From the NCBI GenBank assembly GCA_027487775.1, contig JAIYCY010000027.1:1-64000 (forward strand): 64,000 nucleotides of DNA, written 5' to 3'. The DNA is from Planctomycetaceae bacterium (GTDB lineage Bacteria; Planctomycetota; Phycisphaerae; Tepidisphaerales; Tepidisphaeraceae). A program made the translations under genes and the position numbers. Positions 36,468 to 44,077 of this stretch are shown piece after piece; the stretch's first letter is position 1, and every line of letters starts with the position of its first letter. The notes beneath the pieces are model-generated. The model did no database searches, was not told the origin of the DNA, and saw only the letters and a program-made list of their open reading frames with translations.

Positions 36468-36528
36468 CACCGCAATCTACGCGAGAGCCCATCAACTGCC
36501 GAATGCATGTCGATGAAAGAATGATTCC

Positions 36529-37536
36529 TCAATGCTCGCTACGCGGCGAACGCGACATCAACTCACCCAACGCTGTCAGTACGTCCTTGTCCTCAAACAA
36601 CACCGAAAAAACCTGCTGCGTGATCGGCATTTCCACCCCCAACCGGCCGGCCAACGCATGAATCGATCGCGTCGTCGCAACCCCCTCCGCCACGCTCTTC
36701 ATCTCCGCAAGAATCTCCACCAGCCTTCGGCCCCGACCAAGCTGCTCGCCCACCCGGCGATTGCGACCCTCCGGACTCACGCACGTCGTAATCAAATCAC
36801 CCAATCCCGCAAGCCCCATGAACGTCTCCGCCCGCGCGCCCAACGCCACGCCCAAACGCGTGATCTCCACCAAACCACGCGTCACCAACGCGCTCTTGGC
36901 ATTGTCACCCGCACGCAGTCCGTCCACCATCCCCGCCGCAAGCGCAATCACATTCTTGCTCGCCCCCGCAAGCTCCACACCTATCACATCCGTGTTCGTG
37001 TAAATCCGAAACCACTGCGTCGACATCGCCTTCTGCACTCGCCTGCCCAGCGATTCATCCAGCGACGCCACCACACAACTCGCAGGATGATAACGCGCAA
37101 GTTCCGCCGCTATGTTCGGCCCCGACAACACCGCGAGCGGATTACTTCTACCCACCTGCTCAAGCGCGTCGCCAATCACCTGCGTCGGCCGACGCAGTGT
37201 GTCGTTCTCGATCCCCTTCGTCGCACTCACGATCGGCACACCTTCAGGCACATGCGACGCAAGACGCGAAAATGTCTGGGCAAGATACTGCGTCGGAATC
37301 GCACTGATCACGAGCGAACAACCGCCGAGCGCCTCGGCAGGATTGGCCGTCAACATCACGCCATCCGGAATCCTCACGCCGGGCAACAGACGGGTGTTCT
37401 CCCGATTCTGCTTCAGCCGATCGACAGAATCTTCGAACGCGCCCCAAAGAACCACCCGATGCCCGCCCGCACTGGCGAGAATCGAACAGACCGTACCCAT
37501 CGCACCGTCGCCGAGAATGGTGATCGATTCGCTCAT
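36529..37536 (-). CDS. gpsA: Glycerol-3-phosphate dehydrogenase [NAD(P)+]
   Basis: 335 residues. Provides glycerol 3-phosphate for phospholipids. Rossmann motif ITILGDGAMGT (usually GxGxxG, here GDGAMG), SATKGIE, LSGPNIAAELA, the catalytic Lys region GASKNVIALAAGMVDGL, and the C-terminal TFMGLAGLGDLITTCVSPEGRNR. It starts 27 bp after the gatA stop, so these two are very likely cotranscribed. Confidence 0.95.
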   Translation of the reverse strand: MSESITILGDGAMGTVCSILASAGGHRVVLWGAFEDSVDRLKQNRENTRLLPGVRIPDGVMLTANPAEALGGCSLVISAIPTQYLAQTFSRLASHVPEGVPIVSATKGIENDTLRRPTQVIGDALEQVGRSNPLAVLSGPNIAAELARYHPASCVVASLDESLGRRVQKAMSTQWFRIYTNTDVIGVELAGASKNVIALAAGMVDGLRAGDNAKSALVTRGLVEITRLGVALGARAETFMGLAGLGDLITTCVSPEGRNRRVGEQLGRGRRLVEILAEMKSVAEGVATTRSIHALAGRLGVEMPITQQVFSVLFEDKDVLTALGELMSRSPRSEH

Positions 37537-37563
37537 CAGAAAGTGAACATTCGACGTTTCAGT

Positions 37564-39033
37564 TTACGCACCGGAACGACGCGTGTGGTAGTCGGTGACG
37601 CGTTCGTGGATACGCGCGATCTGCAGCAGCTTGGGTTCGCTGAAGTTCGGACCGAGCAGTTGCAGGCCGATGGGCAGCGGCTTTTCGTCGCTGCCGGGCT
37701 CGGGCGTCGTGAAACCGCACGGAATGCTGACGCCTGCGATGCCCGCGATGTTGCACGTCACCGTGAAAACATCGCACAAATACATCGCCAAAGGATCCGC
37801 CTTGTCGCCCGGGCGGAAGGCAGCCGTCGGGCTCGTCGGGCTGAGGACCGCGTCGCACTTCTCGAACGCCTGCTCAAAATCACGCGAAATCAACGTGCGA
37901 ACCTTCAACGCGCGATTGTAATACGCATCGTAATAGCCGCTCGAGAGCGCGTACGTCCCGATCATGATCCGACGCTTGACCTCGTCGCCAAAACCCTCGT
38001 AACGACTCTTGCTGAACAACTCGATGATGTCACGCACCGGCTCGGCGGTCCGATGACCGTAATGCACGCCGTCGTATCGCGCAAGATTGCTCGACGCCTC
38101 GCACGGCGCTATCACGTAATACGCCGCGATGCCGTACTTGGTATGCGGCAGACTCACATCAACAATCGTCGCGCCGGCGGATTTGTACACCTCGATCGCG
38201 CGATCGATCGAAGCCTTCACCTCGGCGTCCATACCCTCGTCCAGATCAAACTCCCTCGCAATGCCGATCCGCAGCCCCTTCATCGGCTTCTCAAGGTCGG
38301 CCAGATGATCCGGCACATCCATCGCCGCGCTCGTACTGTCTCGCGCGTCGTGCCCGGAAATGACATTCATCAACAACGCCGCATCAGCACAATCAAACGT
38401 GATCGGGCCGATCTGATCCAGACTCGACGCAAACGCGACCAGCCCATAACGCGACACGCGACCGTACGTCGGCTTCAATCCGACCAATCCGCACAACGAC
38501 GCAGGCTGACGAATGCTACCGCCCGTATCCGATCCGAGCGACGCGTAGGCCAACATCCCCGCCACTGCCGACGCGCTTCCACCCGAGCTTCCGCCTGGAA
38601 TCGTCCGCGTGTCCCACGGGTTGCGACTGACCATCAGCGCGCTGTTCTCCGTGGAACTGCCCATCGCAAACTCATCCAGATTCGTCTTGCCAACGATCAC
38701 CGCGCCCGCAGCCTCCAGCTTCTCAACCACCGTCGCGTTGTACGGCGCATAAAAATTTTGAAGCATCTTCGAACTGCACGTCGTCGCGCCGAACGTCGTG
38801 CAGAGATTGTCCTTGATCGCAATCGGCACGCCCGCCAGCGGACCAACACGCTTGCCCGCATCCACTTCGCCCGCCACGCCTAACGCACGATCCGGAAACG
38901 TGCTGACATAAGCGCGATACGCCGGATCGAGTTTCGCGATCCGATCTAGAACAATTTTCGTCAGTTCGACGCTGCTCGCCTTCTTCGAGGCAATCGCGTC
39001 GCGGGCACCGAGGAGCGTTTCAAACGGAAGCAT
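37564..39033 (-). CDS. gatA: Asp-tRNA(Asn)/Glu-tRNA(Gln) amidotransferase subunit A
   Basis: 489 residues. Amidase-signature enzyme that liberates ammonia from glutamine for GatB. The Ser-cisSer-Lys triad is present: Lys in GVPIAIKDN (about 74), Ser in PGGSSGGSASAV (about 150) and Ser in GSDTGGSIRQPAS (about 173). GLKPTYGRVSRYGLVAFASSLDQIGP is diagnostic for GatA over general amidases. gatB and gatC are not in the window. First gene of a minus-strand run of four. Confidence 0.96.
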   Translation of the reverse strand: MLPFETLLGARDAIASKKASSVELTKIVLDRIAKLDPAYRAYVSTFPDRALGVAGEVDAGKRVGPLAGVPIAIKDNLCTTFGATTCSSKMLQNFYAPYNATVVEKLEAAGAVIVGKTNLDEFAMGSSTENSALMVSRNPWDTRTIPGGSSGGSASAVAGMLAYASLGSDTGGSIRQPASLCGLVGLKPTYGRVSRYGLVAFASSLDQIGPITFDCADAALLMNVISGHDARDSTSAAMDVPDHLADLEKPMKGLRIGIAREFDLDEGMDAEVKASIDRAIEVYKSAGATIVDVSLPHTKYGIAAYYVIAPCEASSNLARYDGVHYGHRTAEPVRDIIELFSKSRYEGFGDEVKRRIMIGTYALSSGYYDAYYNRALKVRTLISRDFEQAFEKCDAVLSPTSPTAAFRPGDKADPLAMYLCDVFTVTCNIAGIAGVSIPCGFTTPEPGSDEKPLPIGLQLLGPNFSEPKLLQIARIHERVTDYHTRRSGA

Positions 39034-39142
39034 CCCCGAAATGTAGCGATTGCACGACGATTTGCGATATCAACCCACCCACCGCCTCAATCAACCCATC
39101 TCCGCACTTCACACTTCCTCACCAAGCGGCTAGCTTCGATGC

Positions 39143-39667
39143 ATGCCGCGAAAGAAGTTGAACGTGCTGAATCAATCCGATCAACCCTGGTTCAAAGACG
39201 GTCTGAGCTTTACCTGCACCCAATGTGGCAATTGCTGCACCGGCGGACCCGGATACGTCTGGGTCAGCGACGAAGAAGTCGATCGACTCGCCGAGCATTT
39301 CGGCCTGAGTCGCGAGGAAACAATCCGAAAACACGTTCGCATGATTCAGGGTCGCATGAGCCTCAAAGAAAAACGCGACCAGCGCGGCGAGTATCCCTGC
39401 GTCTTCCTCACCGATCTGGGCGATGGAAAGCGAGGATGCGCCATCTACAAGGTCAGACCCCTGCAATGCCGCACCTGGCCCTTCTGGGACGGAAATCTCG
39501 ACACGCCCGGCGGATGGAAACGCGCCGGAAAAACCTGCCCAGGACTCAACACCGGTCGACACTTCTCACTCGAACAAATCATCGCACTACGCGACGCAGA
39601 AGACTGGCCCGATCGAACCGTCACCCCAACCTCCCCCAACGGACAAAAAGCCATGTCAGACGACTGA
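39143..39667 (+). CDS. YkgJ family cysteine cluster protein
   Basis: 174 residues with a probable Zn or Fe-S site built from CTQCGNCC (about 28-35), CVF, CAIYKVRPLQCRTWPFW and TCPGLNTG. Typical for the CxxCxxCC family, whose function is unknown. It is divergent from gatA with about 110 bp between starts. The C-terminal 20 residues are polar and not conserved in appearance. Confidence 0.88.
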   Translation: MPRKKLNVLNQSDQPWFKDGLSFTCTQCGNCCTGGPGYVWVSDEEVDRLAEHFGLSREETIRKHVRMIQGRMSLKEKRDQRGEYPCVFLTDLGDGKRGCAIYKVRPLQCRTWPFWDGNLDTPGGWKRAGKTCPGLNTGRHFSLEQIIALRDAEDWPDRTVTPTSPNGQKAMSDD

Positions 39668-39723
39668 TCCACCACCACCCCACGTCGCACGAATCTCAGT
39701 CGCTCATTTCGGGAAAGGCCCCA

Positions 39724-39975
39724 CTAGCCGTCGACATCCCGCTCGACGAATCCCGTCGCGCGATACCCCGCCTGATTGATCGCATCCAGCATCGCAGCCG
39801 CTTGCGTCGTGCCACGCTCCACCAGCACGCTCGCCTGACCCGATAGAAAATCGACTTCCACTTCCCGAACGCCCGCCAACGATCCGATCGCACGCTGAAT
39901 CGCCTGCTCGCACCGATGGCAATGCATGCCGTCGATCTGAATCAGCACGAGATGATCATGACTGACTTCGCCCAT
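39724..39975 (-). CDS. Heavy-metal-associated (HMA) domain protein, copper chaperone-like
   Basis: 83 residues forming one ferredoxin-like HMA domain: LIQIDGMHCHRCEQAI with CxxC as CHRC, then GVREVEVDFLSGQASV and INQAGYRAT. An extra His sits within the metal loop and HDH precedes the domain. Probably binds Cu+ or Zn2+; the copA gene is 6.6 kb away and may be its partner. Divergent from alanine dehydrogenase. Confidence 0.85.
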   Translation of the reverse strand: MGEVSHDHLVLIQIDGMHCHRCEQAIQRAIGSLAGVREVEVDFLSGQASVLVERGTTQAAAMLDAINQAGYRATGFVERDVDG

Positions 39976-40079
39976 GGCTGTTGCAGAATCTTACCCGAAC
40001 CCCATTCCGGCGCAAACAGGAATCCCCAGAACCACCATCCCCACCCGCCCCACCCGCACAGGCCGACGCCCTTCGGGAT

Positions 40080-40108
40080 TTCGCACTCCTCTACCTCGGG
40101 AGTATCAT
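40080..40108 (+). promoter_or_regulatory. Candidate promoter of alanine dehydrogenase
   Basis: TTCGCA at 40080-40085, 17-bp spacer, TATCAT at 40103-40108 (four of six and five of six). Start near 40115 gives a 42-base leader, and CCGGAG lies ahead of the ATG. Confidence 0.5.
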
Positions 40109-40156
40109 CGTCCCGCGAGTAAGCAAAACCTTCCATTTACGTCCGGAGACAACCGT

Positions 40157-41257
40157 ATGAAGATCGGCGTGCCCAAGGAAATCAAGGCGGACGAGTATCG
40201 AGTGGCCATGATCCCCGTCGGGGTCGACCTTCTCACCAAAGCAGGCCACAAAGTCTTCGTCGAAAGCGAAGCCGGCGTCGGTTCCGGATTCGCCGACGAA
40301 CATTACATCAAGGCCGGCGCCACCATCGTCAAATCCGCCGCAGAAGTCTTCGGCGAAGCCGAGATGATCGTCAAAGTCAAAGAACCCCAGCCCGCCGAGA
40401 TCAATCTCTTTCGGCCCAATCAAATCGTCTTCACCTACTTCCACTTCGCCGCATCAAGCGAGTTGACTCAGGGCTGCCTCGAACGCGAAATCGTCGCCAT
40501 CGCCTACGAAACCATCCGCGACCGCCAGGGCAGGCTACCCCTCCTCACGCCCATGAGCGAAATCGCAGGCAAAATGAGCATCCAGGAAGGCGCAAAATAC
40601 CTCGAAAAACCCATGATGGGCCGCGGAATTCTCCTCGGCGGCGTCCCCGGCGTTGCACCCGCCAAAGTCGTCGTCATCGGCGCGGGCATCGTCGGCACCA
40701 ACGCCGCCAAAGTCGCCGCAGGACTCGGTGCCGACGTCAAGGTCATGGACATCAACCTCGACCGACTCCGATACCTCGACGACACCATGCCCGCCAACGT
40801 CGATACCATCTTCTCCGACCCACACACCATCCGAAAACACGTCTCCGAGGCCGATCTCGTCGTCGGTGCCGTCCTCATCCCCGGCGCAAAGGCACCCAGA
40901 CTCATCACACGCGAACTCCTACGCGTCATGCCCGACGGTGCCGTACTCGTCGATGTCGCCATCGATCAGGGTGGCTGCGCCGAAACCAGCCGTCCCACCA
41001 CACACCAACAACCCACCTTCATCGCAGAAGGAATCGTTCACTACTGCGTCACCAACATGCCCGGCGCCGTCGGTCGAACCAGCACCATGGCCCTCTGCAA
41101 CGCTACCCTCCCCTTCGCACTCACCATCGCCAACAAAGGCTACCAACGCGCCGCCTCCGATGACCCAGGTTTCGCCGAAGGCATCAACATGGCACGCGGG
41201 CGAATGACCAGCCACGCCGTCGCAGAAAGCCTCAACCTCCCCTGGGAAAAAGTCTGA
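40157..41257 (+). CDS. ald: Alanine dehydrogenase
   Basis: 366 residues from the ATG at 40157. NAD-dependent, converts alanine to pyruvate and ammonia or the reverse. Opening MKIGVPKEIKADEYRVAMIP with the substrate Arg, KVKEPQP, FTYFHFAAS with the catalytic His region, LLTPMSEIAGKMSIQEGAKYLEK, nucleotide-binding VVVIGAGIVGTNAAKVAAGLGA, and DVAIDQGGCAETSRPTTH (catalytic Asp). Upstream open codons to 39974 read through the divergent promoter region and are not coding. Full length for the family. Confidence 0.95.
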   Translation: MKIGVPKEIKADEYRVAMIPVGVDLLTKAGHKVFVESEAGVGSGFADEHYIKAGATIVKSAAEVFGEAEMIVKVKEPQPAEINLFRPNQIVFTYFHFAASSELTQGCLEREIVAIAYETIRDRQGRLPLLTPMSEIAGKMSIQEGAKYLEKPMMGRGILLGGVPGVAPAKVVVIGAGIVGTNAAKVAAGLGADVKVMDINLDRLRYLDDTMPANVDTIFSDPHTIRKHVSEADLVVGAVLIPGAKAPRLITRELLRVMPDGAVLVDVAIDQGGCAETSRPTTHQQPTFIAEGIVHYCVTNMPGAVGRTSTMALCNATLPFALTIANKGYQRAASDDPGFAEGINMARGRMTSHAVAESLNLPWEKV

Positions 41258-41304
41258 CACGAACACCCTGGAGCGCGAACGAAGACGGGGGAAACATGAA
41301 TTTT

Positions 41305-41524
41305 GAGCGATGAACGATGAACGATGAGCGATGAGCCCGAGCTGCATGCCAAAAGCCGCATCACTGATTTCGTACGATCCGCCCGCCCACGCTCCGACAC
41401 ATCCTCCCAGCTTCGATCCCCACATTCTCTCTACATCGTTCATCGCTCATCGTTCATCGTTCATCGCTCATCATTCATCGCTCAGCGTTCTTCGCTCATC
41501 GCTCATCGTTCATCGTTCATCATT
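41305..41524. repeat. Inverted 9-bp-unit arrays forming a potential long hairpin
   Basis: GATGAACGA-type 9-bp units occupy 41305-41336; the reverse complement (TCATCGTTC/TCATCGCTC) is repeated about ten times at 41433-41524. At least 28 bases pair perfectly (41309-41336 with 41494-41521). It separates the convergent ald and PII genes and ends about 25 bp from the PII stop codon. Could act as a two-way terminator; there is no T tract. Confidence 0.85.
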
Positions 41525-41549
41525 CCCCCTCCCCCTCCCCGCCCCGACA

Positions 41550-41843
41550 TCAGTGCACCACCCACGTCGCGTCGCTGATCAAACACATCCCGCCCATCCG
41601 CGCCAGAATCGGCCGGATCGCGTCCGCCAGCTTCTTCGACTGCTCGTACTCGCACGCAATGATCAACACCACGTTCCTCATCACATCCGTCGGCTGATCT
41701 CCCATCCGTGAGCCTCGGTCCCCCTGACCGGCCACATCACGCAACAACGTCCATCCGCTAATCCCCAAACCCTTCACGATCTTCAACACCTGCGGCAACT
41801 CCACCGCATCGATCACCAATTCCACTCGTTTCACCGCCCGCAT
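41550..41843 (-). CDS. PII-like regulatory protein (SbtB-like)
   Basis: 97 residues from an internal ATG; a TTG at 41954 inside the sbtA stop would give 134, with an unlikely N-terminus. Begins RAVKRVELVIDAVELPQVLKIVKGLGISGWTLLRDVAGQG, the beta1-alpha1-beta2 pattern of the GlnB/PII superfamily, followed by a short loop (DRGSRMGDQPTD) in place of the uridylylated T-loop, then RNVVLIIACEYEQSKKLADAIRPIL and a C-terminal strand. It lies 94 bp after sbtA on the same strand. From that context I infer SbtB, which binds adenine nucleotides and gates SbtA. Classical GlnB is unlikely because the T-loop Tyr is missing. Confidence 0.8.
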   Translation of the reverse strand: MRAVKRVELVIDAVELPQVLKIVKGLGISGWTLLRDVAGQGDRGSRMGDQPTDVMRNVVLIIACEYEQSKKLADAIRPILARMGGMCLISDATWVVH

Positions 41844-41937
41844 CTCCACCTCAACCTTCCGACTCGTGTCATCCCAGCACACATCAGCCCGCATCCAACA
41901 GGAATGCCGAGCCAACGTCACCTCAAACCATAGGCCG

Positions 41938-42897
41938 CTACCAAATCTTCTCAATCAAAAACCAGTATAGCGGAATCCCCGCAATCACATTGAACGGAAA
42001 CGTCAACGCCAACGCCATCGGAACATACAGACTCGGATTCGCCTGCGGGATCGCCAAACGAATCGCCGCCGGCACCGCTATGTAACTCGCGCTCCCACAC
42101 AAAATCGCCAGCAACAACGCATCGCCCGGCGACGCCCCCAACACACGCGCGATCCCCAACCCCATCAATCCCTGCACCACAGGCACCACCACCGAATAAA
42201 CCCCCAAAATCGCCCCCGTTCGACGCAACGCCTGCAACTGCCGACCCGCCACCAATCCCATGTCCAACAAAAACAACACCAACCCCAGCCTAAACGCTAT
42301 ATCAATCGGCTCCATCAACTTCCCCGACGCCTCCGTGTTCGCCAGCAATCCCACCAACATCGCACCCACCAAAATGAACACCGGCCCGTTAAAAAACGCC
42401 TCGCGAAGCAAATGACCCCAGTCAATCGACTCGCCACGCTTCGCGCCATGAATCCGATACAACAACACCCCAATCACAATCGCCGGCGATTCCATGAGCG
42501 CCATCGCCGCCACCATGTGACCCCCGTAACCCACCCCCAACTTCTCCAAAAAAGCCGCCGCCGTAATAAATGTCACCGCGCTGATCGATCCATAACACGC
42601 CGCGATCGCCGCCGCATCCGCACTCCCGATCCGCTTACGCAACAAATAATAACTCGCCACAGGCGTCACACACGCCATCACCACCGCCGCCCCCAACGTC
42701 ATCAACTGCGTCCCACCCAACTCACTCCCACGCAAACCCACTCCCCCCTTAAATCCTATCGCCAACAACAAAAACAACGACAACACCTTCGGCAACGGAC
42801 TCGGCAAATCCAAGTCGCTACGCATCCAGACCGCCAACAACCCGACCCCAAAAAACAACACCGCCGGCGACAGAAGATTCGTCAAAACATCGTCCAT
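41938..42897 (-). CDS. sbtA: SbtA-type sodium-dependent bicarbonate transporter
   Basis: 319 residues from the ATG at 42897 (MDDVLTNLLSPAVLFFGVGLLAV). About ten membrane helices. Conserved SbtA/DUF897 elements: LSLFLLLAIGFKGGVGL, YGSISAVTFITAAAFLE, GGHMVAAMALMESPAIVIGVLL, LLDMGLVAGRQLQALRR, GDALLLAILCGSASYIAVPAA and the terminal FPFNVIAGIPLY. Takes up bicarbonate with sodium in cyanobacteria; homologues in heterotrophs are common but little studied. The PII-like gene directly downstream mirrors the cyanobacterial sbtA-sbtB order. Confidence 0.9.
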   Translation of the reverse strand: MDDVLTNLLSPAVLFFGVGLLAVWMRSDLDLPSPLPKVLSLFLLLAIGFKGGVGLRGSELGGTQLMTLGAAVVMACVTPVASYYLLRKRIGSADAAAIAACYGSISAVTFITAAAFLEKLGVGYGGHMVAAMALMESPAIVIGVLLYRIHGAKRGESIDWGHLLREAFFNGPVFILVGAMLVGLLANTEASGKLMEPIDIAFRLGLVLFLLDMGLVAGRQLQALRRTGAILGVYSVVVPVVQGLMGLGIARVLGASPGDALLLAILCGSASYIAVPAAIRLAIPQANPSLYVPMALALTFPFNVIAGIPLYWFLIEKIW

Positions 42898-43173
42898 ACG
42901 TCGGCCGCACTCTACCGGCCACACGCCCTCCAATCCATCACCCGCCAAACCCGCACCACCATCCCCCCCAAACTCTCAACACCAGCCCCCAAAACCCATC
43001 ACCCAGCCTCCAAGGCAATTCACCACCCCACCCGCCTCCACCATCCGCATCCCGCAAAGCCCATTTCATGCACGCTCGGACGACTGCACCGCCACAATTA
43101 CAGGTCCGGGAAAATCCGCATTTCACGACAGCGGCTGAGGCCGATGAATCCAAAGATCGCCGACGACCCCAAT
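42898..43173. other. Gene-free stretch upstream of sbtA
   Basis: C-rich on the plus strand (CCACC, CCCCC runs) with no supported gene. It should contain the sbtA promoter, which I cannot place. The open frames here have skewed Trp/Gly/Cys or Pro/His composition and are not credible proteins. Confidence 0.4.
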
Positions 43174-43278
43174 TTGCAGGCCAACCATATCGTGTTGTTG
43201 CGCAACGACACGACATTGCAGCGCTGCAATGTGACCTTGCAGCGCAACAACACGAGTTTGCAGCGCAACCATATCGAA
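43174..43278. repeat. 21-bp tandem array, 5 copies
   Basis: Units start at 43174, 43195, 43216, 43237 and 43258, sharing TTGCAGCGCAAC and a variable right half; the first and last share CCATATCG. As 21 is divisible by 3, both strands stay open and show seven-residue peptide repeats, but no start signal or conserved protein goes with them. Confidence 0.8.
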
Positions 43279-43349
43279 ATGCCGCCCGCAGGCCGCGTAC
43301 AACGCACCGCCCCCGCCCGCCCGGGGGAAGCACGATCGGACTCGGTTGG

Positions 43350-43556
43350 TTAAAGGTCTGATTCGGAAAGACCGGCCTGACGGAGAAGACAACGCAGAAG
43401 GCCCGCTTTGAGCGGCTTGTTGGCGTGGACGGGGATCGACAGGCGGATGATGCTGCCGGTCTTGCCGTAAATGTGATGGCTGCCGTTGATTCGAAGGAGC
43501 ACCCAACCGGCCCGTTCGACGATCTTGCAGAGTTCCTTGCCGGAGACCTGCTTCAT
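43350..43556 (-). CDS. hicA: HicA family toxin (mRNA interferase)
   Basis: 68 residues. Double-stranded RNA-binding-like fold with [31 protein letters not shown], where the His in GSHHIY is the catalytic residue, then [30 protein letters not shown]. Overlaps the upstream antitoxin by four bases, so the two are translationally coupled. Length and motifs are normal. Confidence 0.92.
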   Translation of the reverse strand: MKQVSGKELCKIVERAGWVLLRINGSHHIYGKTGSIIRLSIPVHANKPLKAGLLRCLLRQAGLSESDL

Positions 43557-43756
43557 ATCGCGATCTCGAGAATGCGGCCAGGCTCGGCACTTGAGCTGGG
43601 ATCGATATCAACGCTAAGACAACCCTCGACGGCTTCGTAGATATTGGCGAGTAGCTCTTCGAACGTGTCGCCTTGCGTGGCGCAGCCAGGGATCGACGGA
43701 ATCTCGGCCCAGAACCCGCCTTCCTCGGCTTCGTGAATGACGACTTTCACTTTCAT
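43553..43756 (-). CDS. hicB: HicB family antitoxin, short form
   Basis: 67 residues: [47 protein letters not shown], the standard partially degraded RNase H fold of HicB. There is no C-terminal ribbon-helix-helix or HTH domain, so autoregulation through DNA binding would need another protein. It precedes hicA, the less common hicBA order. Confidence 0.92.
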   Translation of the reverse strand: MKVKVVIHEAEEGGFWAEIPSIPGCATQGDTFEELLANIYEAVEGCLSVDIDPSSSAEPGRILEIAI

Positions 43757-43801
43757 ATGTCCGTAATTTTAGCTTCGACGGCACACGAAGTCGAGAAGCC
43801 C

Positions 43802-43900
43802 GTAGGGTGCGTGAAACGCACCGCGCATCGCACCGCCCCCGCCACACCCCATCGCGCCGTCAAAGGTCGCGCCGTCCGAGGTGCATTGCATGCACCCTAC
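43802..43900. repeat. REP-like inverted repeat pair beside hicBA
   Basis: Arms at 43802-43822 and 43880-43900 match in inverted orientation at 18 of 21 positions, both starting GTAGGGTGC from the outside. Each arm is itself a hairpin (GGTGCGT gaa ACGCACC; GGTGCAT tg CATGCACC type). The inner sequence contains ACGCACCG and CACCGCCCCCGCC, and related sequence (ACGCACCGCCCCCGCC) occurs at about 43300-43316 on the other side of hicBA. Gene-free from 43757 to 44077; nothing else is seen after 43900. Confidence 0.7.
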
Positions 43901-44077
43901 CTGATCTCGAACGACTGAGGTGTGTGTCGCGGATGCATGGGCGGGCGGGCTCTCGGATTGGCCCGCAATATCGCATGGGGTTCTGCGTTCTGGACGATAC
44001 ACTGTCGGGCGTCGGCTGCGTCCCTGCTGTTTACTCCCAGCCGAGCCTGAGTCAGACCTTGCCCGGAGCGATCCGCC

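Noticed and set aside
36532..38883. A plus-strand open frame of 783 codons
   Set aside because: It is antisense to gpsA and gatA. Arg/His-rich composition (RRHH, RTHRRN) is typical of the opposite strand of GC-rich genes.
42938..43333. A 131-codon minus-strand frame upstream of sbtA
   Set aside because: It reads through the 21-bp array and has a Cys/Trp/Gly-rich composition with no start signal; treated as noncoding.
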